Shown: piece after piece, positions 38,829-48,456 of the stretch | Numbering within the stretch: the first letter of the stretch is position 1 | Layout: the number at the start of each line of letters is the position of its first letter | NCBI RefSeq assembly: GCF_032484785.1 | Contig: NZ_JAUETR010000001.1 | Location: 1,302,001 to 1,366,000 of the forward strand | Source of the DNA: Bradyrhizobium sp. SZCCHNS1050 | GTDB lineage: Bacteria; Pseudomonadota; Alphaproteobacteria; Rhizobiales; Xanthobacteraceae | DNA length: 64,000 nt | Direction of reading: 5' to 3' | Notes under the pieces: generated by a model | Seen by the model: the letters and a program-made list of their open reading frames with translations, nothing else | Databases searched by the model: none | Told to the model about the DNA's origin: nothing | Made by a program: the position numbers and the translations under genes

Positions 38829-39868
38829 CAGGTCACGATGCAGCGTTCGAAGCCTTCGCGGATGGCGTCTTCCGGCAGCTCGCGGCCGATGAAGACGACG
38901 CGGCTCTGGCGCGCCTCGTCGGGCTTCCACTTCCGCTGGTGATCGCCTTCGAGCATCATGTGCACGCCCTGGAAGACGTAGCGGTCGTCATCGTCCTGGA
39001 ACGACAGGATGCCCTTGGAGCGCAGGATCTTGCCGCCCTCGGTCTGCACCAGGTTCTGCAGCCACGGCATGAATTTCGACGGATCGAGCGGCTTGTCGGA
39101 GCGCAGCGACAGCGACTGCATCTCCTCGTCGTGATAGTGCTTCAGGCCGTGATCGTGATGATGATGGTGATCATGGCCGTGGTCGTGATCATGGTGGTGA
39201 TGATCGTGATCGTCGCCCGCTTCGAGGAATTGCGGCTCGATCTCCAGAATGCGGTCGAGATCGAACGCGCCGCGCTCCAGCACATCCGCGATCGCGATCT
39301 GACAGCGCTCGGTGCGATGCAGCTTTGCATAGGGGTTGATGGCGCGGATACGCGCCTCGACCTCGGCGAGCTCCGGCTTGGTGACGAGGTCGGTCTTGTT
39401 GAGCACGATGACGTCGGCAAACGCGATCTGGTTCTTCGCCTCCGGCGCATCCTTGAGCCGGTCCGAGAGCCACTTCGCGTCGGCCACCGTCACGACCGCG
39501 TCGAGCCGCGCGTTCTTCTGCACGTCCTCGTCGACGAAGAAGGTCTGCGCCACCGGCGCCGGATCGGCGAGCCCCGTGGTCTCGACGATGATCGCGTCGA
39601 ACTTGCCCTTGCGGCGCATCAGGCCGGAGATGATGCGCACGAGATCGCCGCGCACGGTGCAGCAGATGCAGCCATTGTTCATCTCGAACACTTCCTCATC
39701 GGCGCCGACGATGAGGTCGTTGTCGATGCCTATCTCGCCGAATTCGTTGACGATGACGGCGTACTTCTTGCCGTGGTCTTCCGAGAGGATGCGGTTCAGA
39801 AGCGTGGTCTTGCCGGCCCCGAGATAGCCGGTCAGGACCGTCACTGGTGTCTTGCTCGCGTCGGACAT
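38828..39868 (-). CDS. COG0523 (CobW/ZNG1-type) GTPase metallochaperone
   Basis: 346-residue G3E GTPase. Walker A is GYLGAGKTT (residues 14-22), the metal site is GCICC (Cys67, Cys69, Cys70) and the guanine-binding motif NKTD follows near residue 155. A His-rich loop of alternating HDH runs lies at about 215-240. These proteins deliver zinc or other metals to client enzymes. The upstream zinc ABC operon is 70 bases away on the same strand, which argues for zinc. ATG 39868 with CGGAG upstream is used; GTG 39874 is possible. Confidence 0.93.
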   Translation of the reverse strand: MSDASKTPVTVLTGYLGAGKTTLLNRILSEDHGKKYAVIVNEFGEIGIDNDLIVGADEEVFEMNNGCICCTVRGDLVRIISGLMRRKGKFDAIIVETTGLADPAPVAQTFFVDEDVQKNARLDAVVTVADAKWLSDRLKDAPEAKNQIAFADVIVLNKTDLVTKPELAEVEARIRAINPYAKLHRTERCQIAIADVLERGAFDLDRILEIEPQFLEAGDDHDHHHHDHDHGHDHHHHHDHGLKHYHDEEMQSLSLRSDKPLDPSKFMPWLQNLVQTEGGKILRSKGILSFQDDDDRYVFQGVHMMLEGDHQRKWKPDEARQSRVVFIGRELPEDAIREGFERCIVT

Positions 39869-39938
39869 GCTCACTCCGAAAACCTCAGATCGCGTCGAAA
39901 ATGGCTCAAAAGCGCACTACCGCGAGGGCTCGAGAACC

Positions 39939-40820
39939 CTAACGGACCAGCGCGCTCGTCAGAGCCCTTATATTGTGCCGGACCATGGCAATGTAAGTGG
40001 GAACGGGCCCCTTTTCCTCGCTCAGGGCATCGGAATACAGCGTGCCGCCGATCTTCGCGCCGGTCTCGGCGGCGATCCGGCCGACCAGCCGGTCGTCGTT
40101 GAAATTCTCCAGGAAGACGGCCGGAATCCCGGCCTTTTTCACTTGGCGGATGATCTCGGCAACGTCGCGGGCCGACGGCTCGGTCTCGGTGGAGACGCCG
40201 AGCGGGGCGATGAACTGGACGCCATAGGCATCGGCGAAATAACCGAAGGCGTCATGGGTCGAGATCACCTTGCGCCGCTCGGCCGGGATCTTGTCGATCT
40301 CGGCGCGGACCTCGCGGTCGAGCGCATCGAGCTCGCCGAGATAGCGTTCCGCATTGGCCTTGAAGACCTCCGCGTCTGCGGGGGCGGCCGCGACCAGCGC
40401 ATCGCGGATGTTCTTCACATAGACCTTGGCATTGCCGACCGACTGCCAGGCATGCGGATCGGCATCCGAGCCGCGCTTGCGTGGGGTGATGCCCTGGGTG
40501 GCGACGACGATCGGCGCTTTGCTGCCGGAGGCCTGCTGCAACCGCGGCAGCCAGCCCTCCAGCCCGAGGCCGTTGACGATCAGGAGCTGCGCGGCGCCGA
40601 CATCCTTCGCATCATGCGGCGTCGGCGTGTAGACGTGCACGTCGCTGTCCGGCCCGACCAGCGAGGCGACACTGACCTTGTCGCCGCCGACCTGGCGGGC
40701 GAAATCGGCGAGGATCGAGAAGCTGGTGACGACCTTCAGCCGGGTCTCGGCCGATGCGGGGACAATCAGAACAAGGCCAAACAACAGGCTCAGCGCGGAC
40801 AACAGGCGTTTCATGGGCAT
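39939..40820 (-). CDS. znuA: Zinc/manganese-type ABC transporter, substrate-binding protein
   Basis: 293-residue periplasmic binding protein of cluster A-I with signal peptide (LLSALSLLFGLVLIVPASA). Family blocks: VVTSFSILADFARQVGG, VGPDSDVHVYTPTPHDAKD with a metal-ligand His, DADPHAWQSV, STHDAFGYFADAYG and the final Asp/Glu region. It lacks the long His-rich loop of typical ZnuA; in this operon the His-rich segment is on a separate small protein. ATG 40820 lies five bases after the permease stop. Zinc is favoured over manganese by the operator and the GTPase neighbour. Confidence 0.9.
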   Translation of the reverse strand: MPMKRLLSALSLLFGLVLIVPASAETRLKVVTSFSILADFARQVGGDKVSVASLVGPDSDVHVYTPTPHDAKDVGAAQLLIVNGLGLEGWLPRLQQASGSKAPIVVATQGITPRKRGSDADPHAWQSVGNAKVYVKNIRDALVAAAPADAEVFKANAERYLGELDALDREVRAEIDKIPAERRKVISTHDAFGYFADAYGVQFIAPLGVSTETEPSARDVAEIIRQVKKAGIPAVFLENFNDDRLVGRIAAETGAKIGGTLYSDALSEEKGPVPTYIAMVRHNIRALTSALVR

Positions 40821-40825
40821 CGACT

Positions 40826-41694
40826 TCAGGCTTCGAGGTGGCGTCCCGGAAACAGTTGCGGAAGCACGCCGCCCACGCGTCCGAACAGCACCGAGGCGAG
40901 ATAGAGCAAGGACGCGACCAGGATGATCGCAGGCCCCGAGGGAATGCGGGTCTGGAACGACAGCACCAGCCCGACATAGCCGGAGACGATCGCAGAGGCG
41001 ACCGCGATGCAGATCATCGGCGTGACGTCGCGCGACCAGAACCGGGCGATCCCCGCCGGCAGGATCATCAGGCCGACCGCGAGCAAGGTGCCGAGCGCCT
41101 GGAAGCCGTTGACGAGGTTGACGACGATCAGGGCGAGGAAGATCAGATGCGCCGGCGCGCCCGCCCGGCTCACGGTGCGCAGGAACAAGGGATCGACGCT
41201 CTCGACGACCAGCGGGCGGTAGATCACGGCGAGCACGACGAGCGTGATGGTGGCGTTGGTCGCGACCATCAGCAAGGTCGGGTCGTCCATCGCCAGGATG
41301 TTGCCGAACAGCACGTGCAAGAGATCGACGTTGGTGCCCTTGACCGAGACGATGGTGACGCCGATCGCCAGTGACGCCAGATAGAAGGTCGCGAGCGACG
41401 CGTCCTCCTTCAACCCGGTCGAGCGCGAGACGAGGCCCGATAGCAGCGCCACGGCAAAGCCGGCGATCAGGCCGCCGGTCGTCATCGCAAACAAATTGAG
41501 ACCCGACAGCAGGAAACCGATCGCCGCGCCGGGAAGAATCGCATGTGCCATGGCGTCGCCGACCAGGCTCATGCGCCTGAGCATCAGGAAGACGCCGATC
41601 GGTCCGGAGCCGAGCGACAGCGCGATGACCGCGGCGAGCGCGCGGCGCATGAACTCGAAATCCGAGAACGGAGCGAACAGCACCTCGCGCAGCA

Positions 41695-41698
<4 letters not shown>
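40826..41698 (-). CDS. znuB: Zinc-type ABC transporter permease
   Basis: 290-residue membrane protein of the ABC-3 family with eight to nine hydrophobic segments; motif GDAMAHAILPGAAIGFLL is the family signature. ATG 41698 overlaps the ATPase stop (ATGATG), so it is translationally coupled. Works with the adjacent ATPase and binding protein for high-affinity uptake of a divalent metal, most likely zinc. Confidence 0.92.
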
Positions 41699-42455
<757 letters not shown>

Positions 42456-42459
<4 letters not shown>

Positions 42460-42668
42460 CGCATCGCCAGCCAGACGATCAGCCAGAGCACCGCGCTCGC
42501 CGCCAGCGCCGCGCCGAGCCGCGTCGTCACCGGCATGCGCAGGATCGACCACGGCGCCGGCTGCGCCGGATGCGGCGCCGCGGGACCGTGGCTGTGGGCA
42601 TGACCGTGACCATGGCTGTACCCGTGCGCATGCGAATGGCCGTGGCTATCGAGGGCAGACTGCGTCAT
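42456..42668 (-). CDS. Small His-rich membrane protein leading the zinc operon
   Basis: 70 residues: ten-odd histidines in HGHSHAHGYSHGHGHAHSHG (residues 9-28) followed by one C-terminal membrane helix (LGAALAASAVLWLIVWLAM). The order suggests a membrane-anchored metal-binding tether, perhaps holding zinc for the binding protein, which itself lacks a His loop. It overlaps znuC and is the first gene after the operator. The ATG at 42668 is only eight bases from the palindrome and has no ribosome-binding site, so the message may be leaderless. Confidence 0.75.
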
Positions 42669-42675
42669 TTCGTCA

Positions 42676-42696
42676 TGATGTTACATTATAACATCA
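42676..42696. promoter_or_regulatory. Zur-like operator of the zinc operon
   Basis: TGATGTTA (42676-42683) and TAACATCA (42689-42696), perfect 8-bp arms around CATTA. This form (ATGTTA...TAACAT) resembles rhizobial Zur boxes. On the minus strand it contains TTATAAT, a likely -10 element, so binding would block RNA polymerase directly. Confidence 0.75.
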
Positions 42697-42750
42697 CCGC
42701 TGTCCACCGCAGGCGGGGCGTTTGTGGCATCGGAGGTCGTGGTTCTCACC

Positions 42751-42832
42751 CCGTCATTGCGAGCGCAGCGAAGCAATCCAGGCTGCCCAAGCGGAGGGAT
42801 TCTGGATTGCTTCGCTGCGCTCGCAATGACGG
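42751..42832. repeat. Intergenic palindromic repeat, family A, copy 3
   Basis: CCGTCATTGCGAGCGCAGCG to GCTCGCAATGACGG, with inner AAGCAATCCAG / CTGGATTGCTT arms as in the other two copies. 82 bases, between crcB and the zinc operon promoter. Confidence 0.88.
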
Positions 42833-42864
42833 CGGAGACAGACCGCCTCCCGTCAACCAGCGCG

Positions 42865-43251
42865 TCAGCTGAAATACCGCACCAGCGCCAGGCCGGCGAA
42901 CAGGCCGGCGATCGAGATCCCCACCGACCCCAGCACGTAGACCGCAGCCAGTCCCAACGCGCCCCGCTCATACAGCAGCGCGGTGTCGAGCGAGAACGCC
43001 GAGAACGTGGTGTAGCCGCCAAGAATGCCGGTCATCAGGAACAGCCGCCAATGCTGGGGCGCGCCGCCCTTGAAGGCGAGATACCCGGCGATCAGACCCA
43101 TCACGGTGGAGCCGGTGATGTTGATGATGAAGGTGCCGTACGGGAAGTCCGTCCCGAATGCCTTGGCGCTGGCCATGTTGATCGCGTGCCGTAGCGAGGC
43201 GCCGCAGCCGCCGCCGAAGAAGACGAGAAGAAATCCGACCAGTTGATTCAC
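42865..43251 (-). CDS. crcB: Fluoride channel CrcB/Fluc
   Basis: 128-residue four-helix inner-membrane protein that dimerises in antiparallel fashion to export fluoride. Signatures: GGGCGASLRHAIN, FIINITGS (with the conserved Asn) and TGILGGYTTFSAFS with the Phe box. GTG 43251 start with AAGG upstream. No fluoride riboswitch could be recognised in the 175-base gap before it, most of which is occupied by the sodB terminator. Confidence 0.93.
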   Translation of the reverse strand: MNQLVGFLLVFFGGGCGASLRHAINMASAKAFGTDFPYGTFIINITGSTVMGLIAGYLAFKGGAPQHWRLFLMTGILGGYTTFSAFSLDTALLYERGALGLAAVYVLGSVGISIAGLFAGLALVRYFS

Positions 43252-43373
43252 GGGACCTTACCTGCAGACCGCATCGAGAGACGGAATGCCCTGCCCTCGT
43301 CGCGAATGGAGCAAAACTCTTGCCGCAAGGGCGCCGCTCTTGCAAGGATCGCCCTCGTCAAAAGCCTTGCCAT

Positions 43374-43404
43374 GAAAAAGGGCGGCGAGCCGAAGCCGCC
43401 GCCC
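43374..43404 (-). terminator. Rho-independent terminator of sodB
   Basis: GGGCGGCG (43380-43387) pairs with CGCCGCCC (43397-43404); on the minus strand the stem is followed by five T (43379-43375). Confidence 0.9.
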
Positions 43405-43427
43405 TGGTCACTTGCTTGCGTCAGCGA

Positions 43428-44027
43428 TCAGATCGCCTTGCCGTAGAGCTCGTCGACGTAATCCCAGTTGATCAGGTTCTCGACGAACGCCTTCAGATAG
43501 TCGGGACGGCGGTTGCGATAGTCGATGTAGTAGGAGTGCTCCCAGACGTCGCAGCCGAGGATCGGGGTCGCGCCGTGCACCAGCGGGTTCTCGCCGTTCG
43601 GGGTCTTGGAGATTTCGAGCTTGCCGTTCTTGACCGAGAGCCAGCACCAGCCCGAGCCGAACTGGCCGACGCCGGCGGCCGCGAAGTCGGCCTTGAACTT
43701 CTCGAAGCCGCCGAGATCCTCGTCGATCTTCTTCTCGAGCCGGCCGGGCAGCTTGGAGCCGCCGCCGTTCGGCTTCATCCAGGACCAGAAATGGATGTGG
43801 TTGAAATGCTGGCCGGCATTGTTGAACACGGCGGGGTTCTTGCCGAACGAGCCCTTGACGATCTCCTCGAGGGACTTGCCTTCGAATTCGGTCCCCTTGA
43901 TCGCATTGTTGCCGTTGGTCACATAGGCCTGGTGATGCTTGTCGTGGTGGTACTCGAGCGTCTCCTTGGACATGTAGGGGCCGAGGGCTTCATAGGCGTA
44001 AGGCAGGGGGGGAAGCGTAAAGGTCAT
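43428..44027 (-). CDS. sodB: Superoxide dismutase, Fe/Mn type
   Basis: 199-residue cytoplasmic enzyme converting superoxide to oxygen and peroxide. The metal ligands are visible: His in LEYHHDKHHQAYV, His in FNHIHFWSWM, and Asp/His in DVWEHSYYIDYRNRRPDYL. GCDVWEHSYY favours the Fe or cambialistic group, but metal choice cannot be settled. Single gene with its own terminator. Confidence 0.95.
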   Translation of the reverse strand: MTFTLPPLPYAYEALGPYMSKETLEYHHDKHHQAYVTNGNNAIKGTEFEGKSLEEIVKGSFGKNPAVFNNAGQHFNHIHFWSWMKPNGGGSKLPGRLEKKIDEDLGGFEKFKADFAAAGVGQFGSGWCWLSVKNGKLEISKTPNGENPLVHGATPILGCDVWEHSYYIDYRNRRPDYLKAFVENLINWDYVDELYGKAI

Positions 44028-44131
44028 GGGGGCGGTTCCGCAACTTGTGGAAGACGGGATTTAACGGGACCTTCTTATAGAAGGTTCCGCAGTCCTAAAC
44101 ACTGTGATTCTGGAAAAAGCGAGCCGTTTTG

Positions 44132-44665
44132 ATGAGCATCGAAATCGAGGTCCTGAATGGCGACGCCTCCTGGCCGCTGGTGAAGCCGCTGTACGACGCG
44201 ATCTGGCCGCCCGAGGTGGTCGCGAGCTTACCCTGGGCAGGTATCACTTTTGCGCATGCCGATCTGCGCGTGCTGGTGCAAGACGAGAGTGGCGACCTGC
44301 TCTGCCACGTCGGCATCTATCGCCGCCTGGTGAAATGGAACGGGCAGAACGTCAACATCGGCGGCATCGGCGGCGTTTTGACGCGCGCGGACGTGCGCAA
44401 TCGTGGCCTGGCCACCGTGGGACTCAACGCCGCGATCCAGACCCTGCGGCACGAAGACTCGATCAACTACGCCGTGCTGTTCTGCGCGCCGGATCGCATC
44501 GCCTTCTACGGCGCAAGGGGCTTCATCCCGTTCGACGGCGACGTCTACGCCGAGCAGCCCGACCAGGGCCGCATCCGCTTCGACACGCTGTCTGCGCTCG
44601 TGCACGACGTCAAGCGCACTGCGCCGACCCGCGGCACCATCGACCTCTGCGGATTGCCGTGGTGA
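44132..44665 (+). CDS. GNAT-type acyltransferase
   Basis: 177-residue acyltransferase; the acetyl-CoA loop is RNRGLATVGLNAAIQTL and the strand before it GGIGGVLTRADV. Its layout (ADLRVLVQDE..HVGIYRRLVKWNG..) recalls NodA-like N-acyltransferases more than ordinary GNATs, though it is not NodA itself. ATG 44132 is used; the start is supported only by a purine-rich GAAAAAGCGAG upstream. No operon partner. Confidence 0.75.
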   Translation: MSIEIEVLNGDASWPLVKPLYDAIWPPEVVASLPWAGITFAHADLRVLVQDESGDLLCHVGIYRRLVKWNGQNVNIGGIGGVLTRADVRNRGLATVGLNAAIQTLRHEDSINYAVLFCAPDRIAFYGARGFIPFDGDVYAEQPDQGRIRFDTLSALVHDVKRTAPTRGTIDLCGLPW

Positions 44666-44679
44666 GGCCGCTCTCCCCT

Positions 44680-44822
44680 GTCGTCCCGGACAAGCGCGCG
44701 GTACGCGCGCGCAGATCCGGGACGACCTACCCCCAGGCAGACGTTTGAGGCACGCTGGTCATGGCACTTTGCCCATGATGTCCGCTGCGGAGGATGGGTC
44801 CCCGCTCGAGGCCGGGACGACA
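44680..44822. repeat. Two intergenic palindrome units (family C-like)
   Basis: GTCGTCCCGGA...TCCGGGACGAC (44680-44726) is one full short palindrome; GGATGGGTCCCCGCTCGAGG followed by CCGGGACGAC (44792-44822) is a second arm of the same family. Part of a one-kilobase stretch (44666-45700) without a credible gene. Confidence 0.65.
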
Positions 44823-45146
44823 GCGGATCACATGGCCCGTATTCCGAAAAAAATAATTCTCTTGCGTTTTTCAAGAAATCATGCTTGTATCCCGGCATCC
44901 CGCCTCACCGCAGAGGGGCGTAGCGCGCGATCGTCACGACACGCGAGGTGGGGATGCGATGGCCGCGTTGCTGCCGCAGCATGCTTATCGGCGTGCGGAC
45001 GAACGGTAGCACGCGGACGTGAAGTCGCAGCGTCCTGACACCCCGAAGCTGGTGTCAACCTGGCGCAATGCTCACGCATGGCGCTGGGGATGGTGGCCAA
45101 CAAGCCCGGCGCACCAGGGAGACTGCGTATAAGCGTGAAGACCGTC

Positions 45147-45250
45147 GCGCAGGGAATGCCGGTTGAATCGGCTTTGCCTGTGGTACCTGCCGCCTGCATT
45201 CTTTTCGCAGGCGGGCCATGGGTGAGGCCTTCACCCGGCATTCCCTGCGC
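45147..45250. repeat. Nested palindromic element
   Basis: GCGCAGGGAATGCCGG (45147-45162) is perfectly inverted at 45235-45250. Inside, CCGCCTGC (45190-45197) is inverted at 45207-45214, and GGGTGA is inverted as TCACCC near 45220-45236. The flanks, including GGTGGCCAACAAGCCCGGCG before it, have the look of a repeat common in Bradyrhizobium genomes. A multi-hairpin mobile palindrome or a structured RNA is possible. Confidence 0.6.
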
Positions 45251-45360
45251 CCTCTGCATTTCGAGAGGGACGGACTGATCGCAGACCTCGGGCGCGATGC
45301 GCCGCGAGACTGCAAAGCCATGTCCATCGCTGTTTGAACCGTGAAACCGCCTCACCCGCC

Positions 45361-45517
45361 GTCGTCGTCCCGGACAAGCCGTGACGCGCGCCAGCGCGGC
45401 ATGGCGCCGATCCAGGACCCATACGCGGCGGCGACGCGAGATGCGAAAAGCCAATCGCCGGCGCGTTTCGAACCGCTCCCTGGGGGTATGGATCCCGGTT
45501 CAAGGGCCGGGACGACA
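45361..45517. repeat. Intergenic palindrome unit before the DUF2147 gene
   Basis: GTCGTCCCGGACAAGCCGTG near 45361 and its imperfect inverse GGTTCAAGGGCCGGGACGAC ending at 45517, with inner arms CAGGACCCATACG / GGTATGGATCC. Same family as the units at 26908 and 44680. Confidence 0.65.
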
Positions 45518-45700
45518 GCCGAGTTTGTTGCCGCAATCAAAACCATTTCCCGGCACATGCATGAGACAACCGAACAAGGAATTGAGACGGCTCGGCAGCC
45601 ATGCACCTGATCGTGATGATCCCGCTTTGGACAACCGCTCCTCTGCGATTGCAACTGCGCCGTTTGCTGTTATGGAAACGCGGCTTCAACGGGGGGTAAG

Positions 45701-46135
45701 ATGATTTGGAAATTGCGTTTGGCTGGTCTTGCGCTGGCGACCGTCGTGATGGCGCAGCCCGCTTTGGCCGCCGATGATCCGACCGGCACCTGGCTGACCC
45801 AGGCGGGCGACGCCAGGATCAAGGTCGCCAAATGCGGCGCCAATCTCTGCGGCACCGTCGTGTGGCTGAAGGAGCCGATGGACACCGACACCGGCAAGCC
45901 GGCCGTCGACAACAAGAATCCCAATCGCGCGCTGGCCAACCGCCCGATCATCGGCCTGCAATTGTTCGAAGGCGTTCACTCGGAGGGGCCGAATAAATGG
46001 TCCGGCAAGATCTACAACGCCGATGACGGCCAGAGCTACACCAGCCACATCTCCGTCTCCGGCCCGGATACGCTGAAGGTGGAAGGCTGCGTCGGATCGC
46101 TGTGCGGCGGCGAGACCTGGACCCGCGCGCGCTGA
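45701..46135 (+). CDS. DUF2147-family exported protein
   Basis: 144-residue protein with signal peptide (LAGLALATVVMAQPALAAD) and a DUF2147 domain: GTWLTQAGDARIKVAKCGANLCGTVVWL, then IYNADDGQSYTSHISV and LKVEGCVGSLCGGETWTR. Two cysteine pairs likely form disulphides in the periplasm. It is a small beta-barrel, lipocalin-like fold of unknown function. A GGGGGG run before ATG 45701 serves as ribosome-binding site. Confidence 0.88.
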   Translation: MIWKLRLAGLALATVVMAQPALAADDPTGTWLTQAGDARIKVAKCGANLCGTVVWLKEPMDTDTGKPAVDNKNPNRALANRPIIGLQLFEGVHSEGPNKWSGKIYNADDGQSYTSHISVSGPDTLKVEGCVGSLCGGETWTRAR

Positions 46136-46141
46136 TCACTC

Positions 46142-47290
46142 TCAGGCGACCGCGGCCTTCAACGCGGTCGCAGCCGATGCGTAGCCGCCTCGCGCGCCGT
46201 CGATGAAGTGGACGTGATCCGGCCGGATCGCGGACGGCGTGAAGCAGGTCATCATCGCGGCATCTTGCCGATGCAGCCCGTAGCGGACGATGCCGCGCGA
46301 AGCCGCCGCGCCGAGCCGGCGCTCCAGCTCCTGCGCGAGCTCGTCGGTGCAGTCGAGGATCATGCGCAGCGCATCGTCATATTTGCGGAAGTCGGAATTC
46401 TCGACCACCTGCTGCTTGTAGAGATCCGGCACGAAGCCGCCGATGCTGATGTTGAACCGCATCACGGCATAGACGAACAGCGTACGTCCGAGCACGCGGG
46501 CCCAGCGCGACAACAGCGGTCCGCGCGCGGCGCGGACCTCGTAGCCAAATCCCTGCGGCGGCCATCGCAACGCCGGCGCGCCGGCCGGCACCGGCCGCCC
46601 GGCATCGGGGCTGCGCTCGGTGAGGGTGATGATCTCCTCGATCACCTTGCGATAGGCCTGCGCATCCGCGCCGGGAGCCGGCAGCACCAGCACCGACAGG
46701 ATGACCCCGCGCGCCGCCGGAATCTCCTCGAAGCGGCACGAGAGTCCGGACAGATCGGGCTGCGCACCGGACGGCGCCGGGGGAATCGCGAACTCGCCCC
46801 GCTTCATCGCGGCCTCGGCCCAGCCCACTCCGCCGCCCGCGAACATCGCATAGGACAGATTGGCCGACGGACCGTAGCGCGCCACGCGGACATCGAGCCC
46901 CTGCGCGCGGATCGCCGTCACGGGCACCAGCGCGACGCGCATCGCGAGAGCGAGATCCTCCCTGACCCAGGTCGCGGTGGCGGCAAGGGCTTCGCGCGCG
47001 GCCGCTTCGTCATCCGGGCTGACGGCGAAGCTGGCGCCGTCACCGCCGAACACGAACGGGAATTCGCGCCCCTCCAAGGCATTGGTGACCGCGGCGATGA
47101 CCGCCGCCCCGGCCATGTTGACCGCCTTGTAGCGCCTGTCGGCGATCGCCTTGGTCGACTCGACGATGTCGGCCGTGCCGATCAGCCAGTCGTCCGGCAC
47201 CGGCTGGTAGAGCTGCGGCTCCATCAGGCGCGCGAAGCCGCGAAACACCGGGATCGAGGCATAGTAGTCCGCAGCACTGGTCTTCGACAT
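46142..47290 (-). CDS. DUF3095-family protein
   Basis: 382-residue cytoplasmic protein of the DUF3095 family. IGTADIVESTKAIADRRYKAVNMAGAAVIAAV followed by FVFGGDGASFAV looks like the metal-binding and GGDD-type strands of a nucleotide cyclase/GGDEF fold (the pattern DIVEST...GGDGA), suggesting a remote cyclase. No such activity is established. ATG 47290 is chosen; a frame to 47347 adds residues without support. Convergent with the DUF2147 gene. Confidence 0.75.
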   Translation of the reverse strand: MSKTSAADYYASIPVFRGFARLMEPQLYQPVPDDWLIGTADIVESTKAIADRRYKAVNMAGAAVIAAVTNALEGREFPFVFGGDGASFAVSPDDEAAAREALAATATWVREDLALAMRVALVPVTAIRAQGLDVRVARYGPSANLSYAMFAGGGVGWAEAAMKRGEFAIPPAPSGAQPDLSGLSCRFEEIPAARGVILSVLVLPAPGADAQAYRKVIEEIITLTERSPDAGRPVPAGAPALRWPPQGFGYEVRAARGPLLSRWARVLGRTLFVYAVMRFNISIGGFVPDLYKQQVVENSDFRKYDDALRMILDCTDELAQELERRLGAAASRGIVRYGLHRQDAAMMTCFTPSAIRPDHVHFIDGARGGYASAATALKAAVA

Positions 47291-47442
47291 CGAGAGGCAT
47301 CCATCCGGGGTGCGCGTCCAATGAGGAGCTACGTTCCTTCCTGTCAAGCGGGTTCAGGCAGCGATATTCGGCAACGGACGTGTCGCCAGGCTTGCGCCGC
47401 GTTATCGTTCTGTCGGGCTCGACGTGCTACCCTTTCACCATC

Positions 47443-48243
47443 ATGGCCGACTCCTCCCCCGTTCCACAACTCGCCGCCCGCGCGCTCCAGATCGCGGACC
47501 GCATCAATACCGCCGGCTTCGAAGGCCAGGTGCTGTCGGCGACGCCGCTTGCGGTCCGCATCGGCGAGACGGGAGTCGCCGTGGTCTTCCGCTACGGCGT
47601 CGTCGTCTTCATCGGCCTGTCGGTGGCCGAGGAGATCAACTTCCTCGACCGGCTGAGCGCGCGGCTGTTCGGCCCGATCGCCCCCCACGAGGAAGAGACG
47701 GCCAAGGTCCAGGTCGCGCGCGAATCCGACGAGCCGATCCCGGTCGGCGGCCCGGTCCTGGTCAAGGAATTGTCGCTGGAGCGGCTGCTCATCGTCGCCG
47801 ATGCGCTGGCGAAGAGCGTCGTGCTCGGCCGCAGCGAGCGCGAGATCGCCAACGTGTTCGACACCATCGAGCCGTTCGCGCGCGAGCTGGCGATGCTGGG
47901 ACGAACATCGAAGAGCCGGGTGGCGATGCTCAAGCTGCTCGGCGAGGCGCTGCTGGTGCAGCACCGCGTCTCCGGCCGCGTGGCCGTCGGCGAAAAGCCG
48001 GACGTGTTGTGGGACCGGCCAGATCTGGAGCGGCTCTATGCGCGGCTCGAGGACGAGTATGAGCTGAAAGAGCGCGAGGACACCCTCAACCGCAAGCTCG
48101 CGGTGATCGCCGAGACGGCGACCACGCTCGCCGACATCATCGACACCAAGCGCTCGCTGCGGCTCGAGGTCATCGTCGTCATCCTGATCGCCTGCGAGAT
48201 CGTGCTCGGCTTCTATGAGATCTTCGCCCGCGGCGGGCACTGA
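47443..48243 (+). CDS. RMD1/YagE-family (DUF155) membrane protein
   Basis: 266-residue DUF155 protein. The N-terminal domain is soluble; a charged helical segment (RLYARLEDEYELKEREDTLNRKLAVI) leads to one C-terminal membrane helix (LEVIVVILIACEIVLGFYEIF), the architecture of yeast RMD1/RMND1 and bacterial YagE. Mitochondrial relatives support translation at the inner membrane; bacterial role unknown. ATG 47443 has no obvious ribosome-binding site, and a start at 47380 is possible. Confidence 0.85.
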   Translation: MADSSPVPQLAARALQIADRINTAGFEGQVLSATPLAVRIGETGVAVVFRYGVVVFIGLSVAEEINFLDRLSARLFGPIAPHEEETAKVQVARESDEPIPVGGPVLVKELSLERLLIVADALAKSVVLGRSEREIANVFDTIEPFARELAMLGRTSKSRVAMLKLLGEALLVQHRVSGRVAVGEKPDVLWDRPDLERLYARLEDEYELKEREDTLNRKLAVIAETATTLADIIDTKRSLRLEVIVVILIACEIVLGFYEIFARGGH

Positions 48244-48456
48244 CGATGGAGCTGCCGCACGCCTGACGACTGACGGCGCTGCATTCAGCGATGGTTCAGG
48301 CGCGACATGGAACTTTCGCATGGGCGCGATGAGCGATGCAGGGGATATCGAACCATGACGTGGGTGGGGAGCTTGCCACGGCCGCCGGCGGCCGGCAGCC
48401 ACGAGGTGTGGCGAGCGCCCCGCCGCCGGTGCGGCGATGCTGGTCCGGCAATGCCG

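Noticed and set aside
43252..43373. Fluoride riboswitch before crcB
   Set aside because: The expected GGCGATGG and CTGATGGC conserved blocks are not present; GGGCGATCC alone is too little.
47344..48402. A 352-codon minus-strand frame opposite the RMD1-like gene
   Set aside because: The plus-strand protein has a recognisable family and membrane helix; the minus frame has only charged low-complexity sequence.
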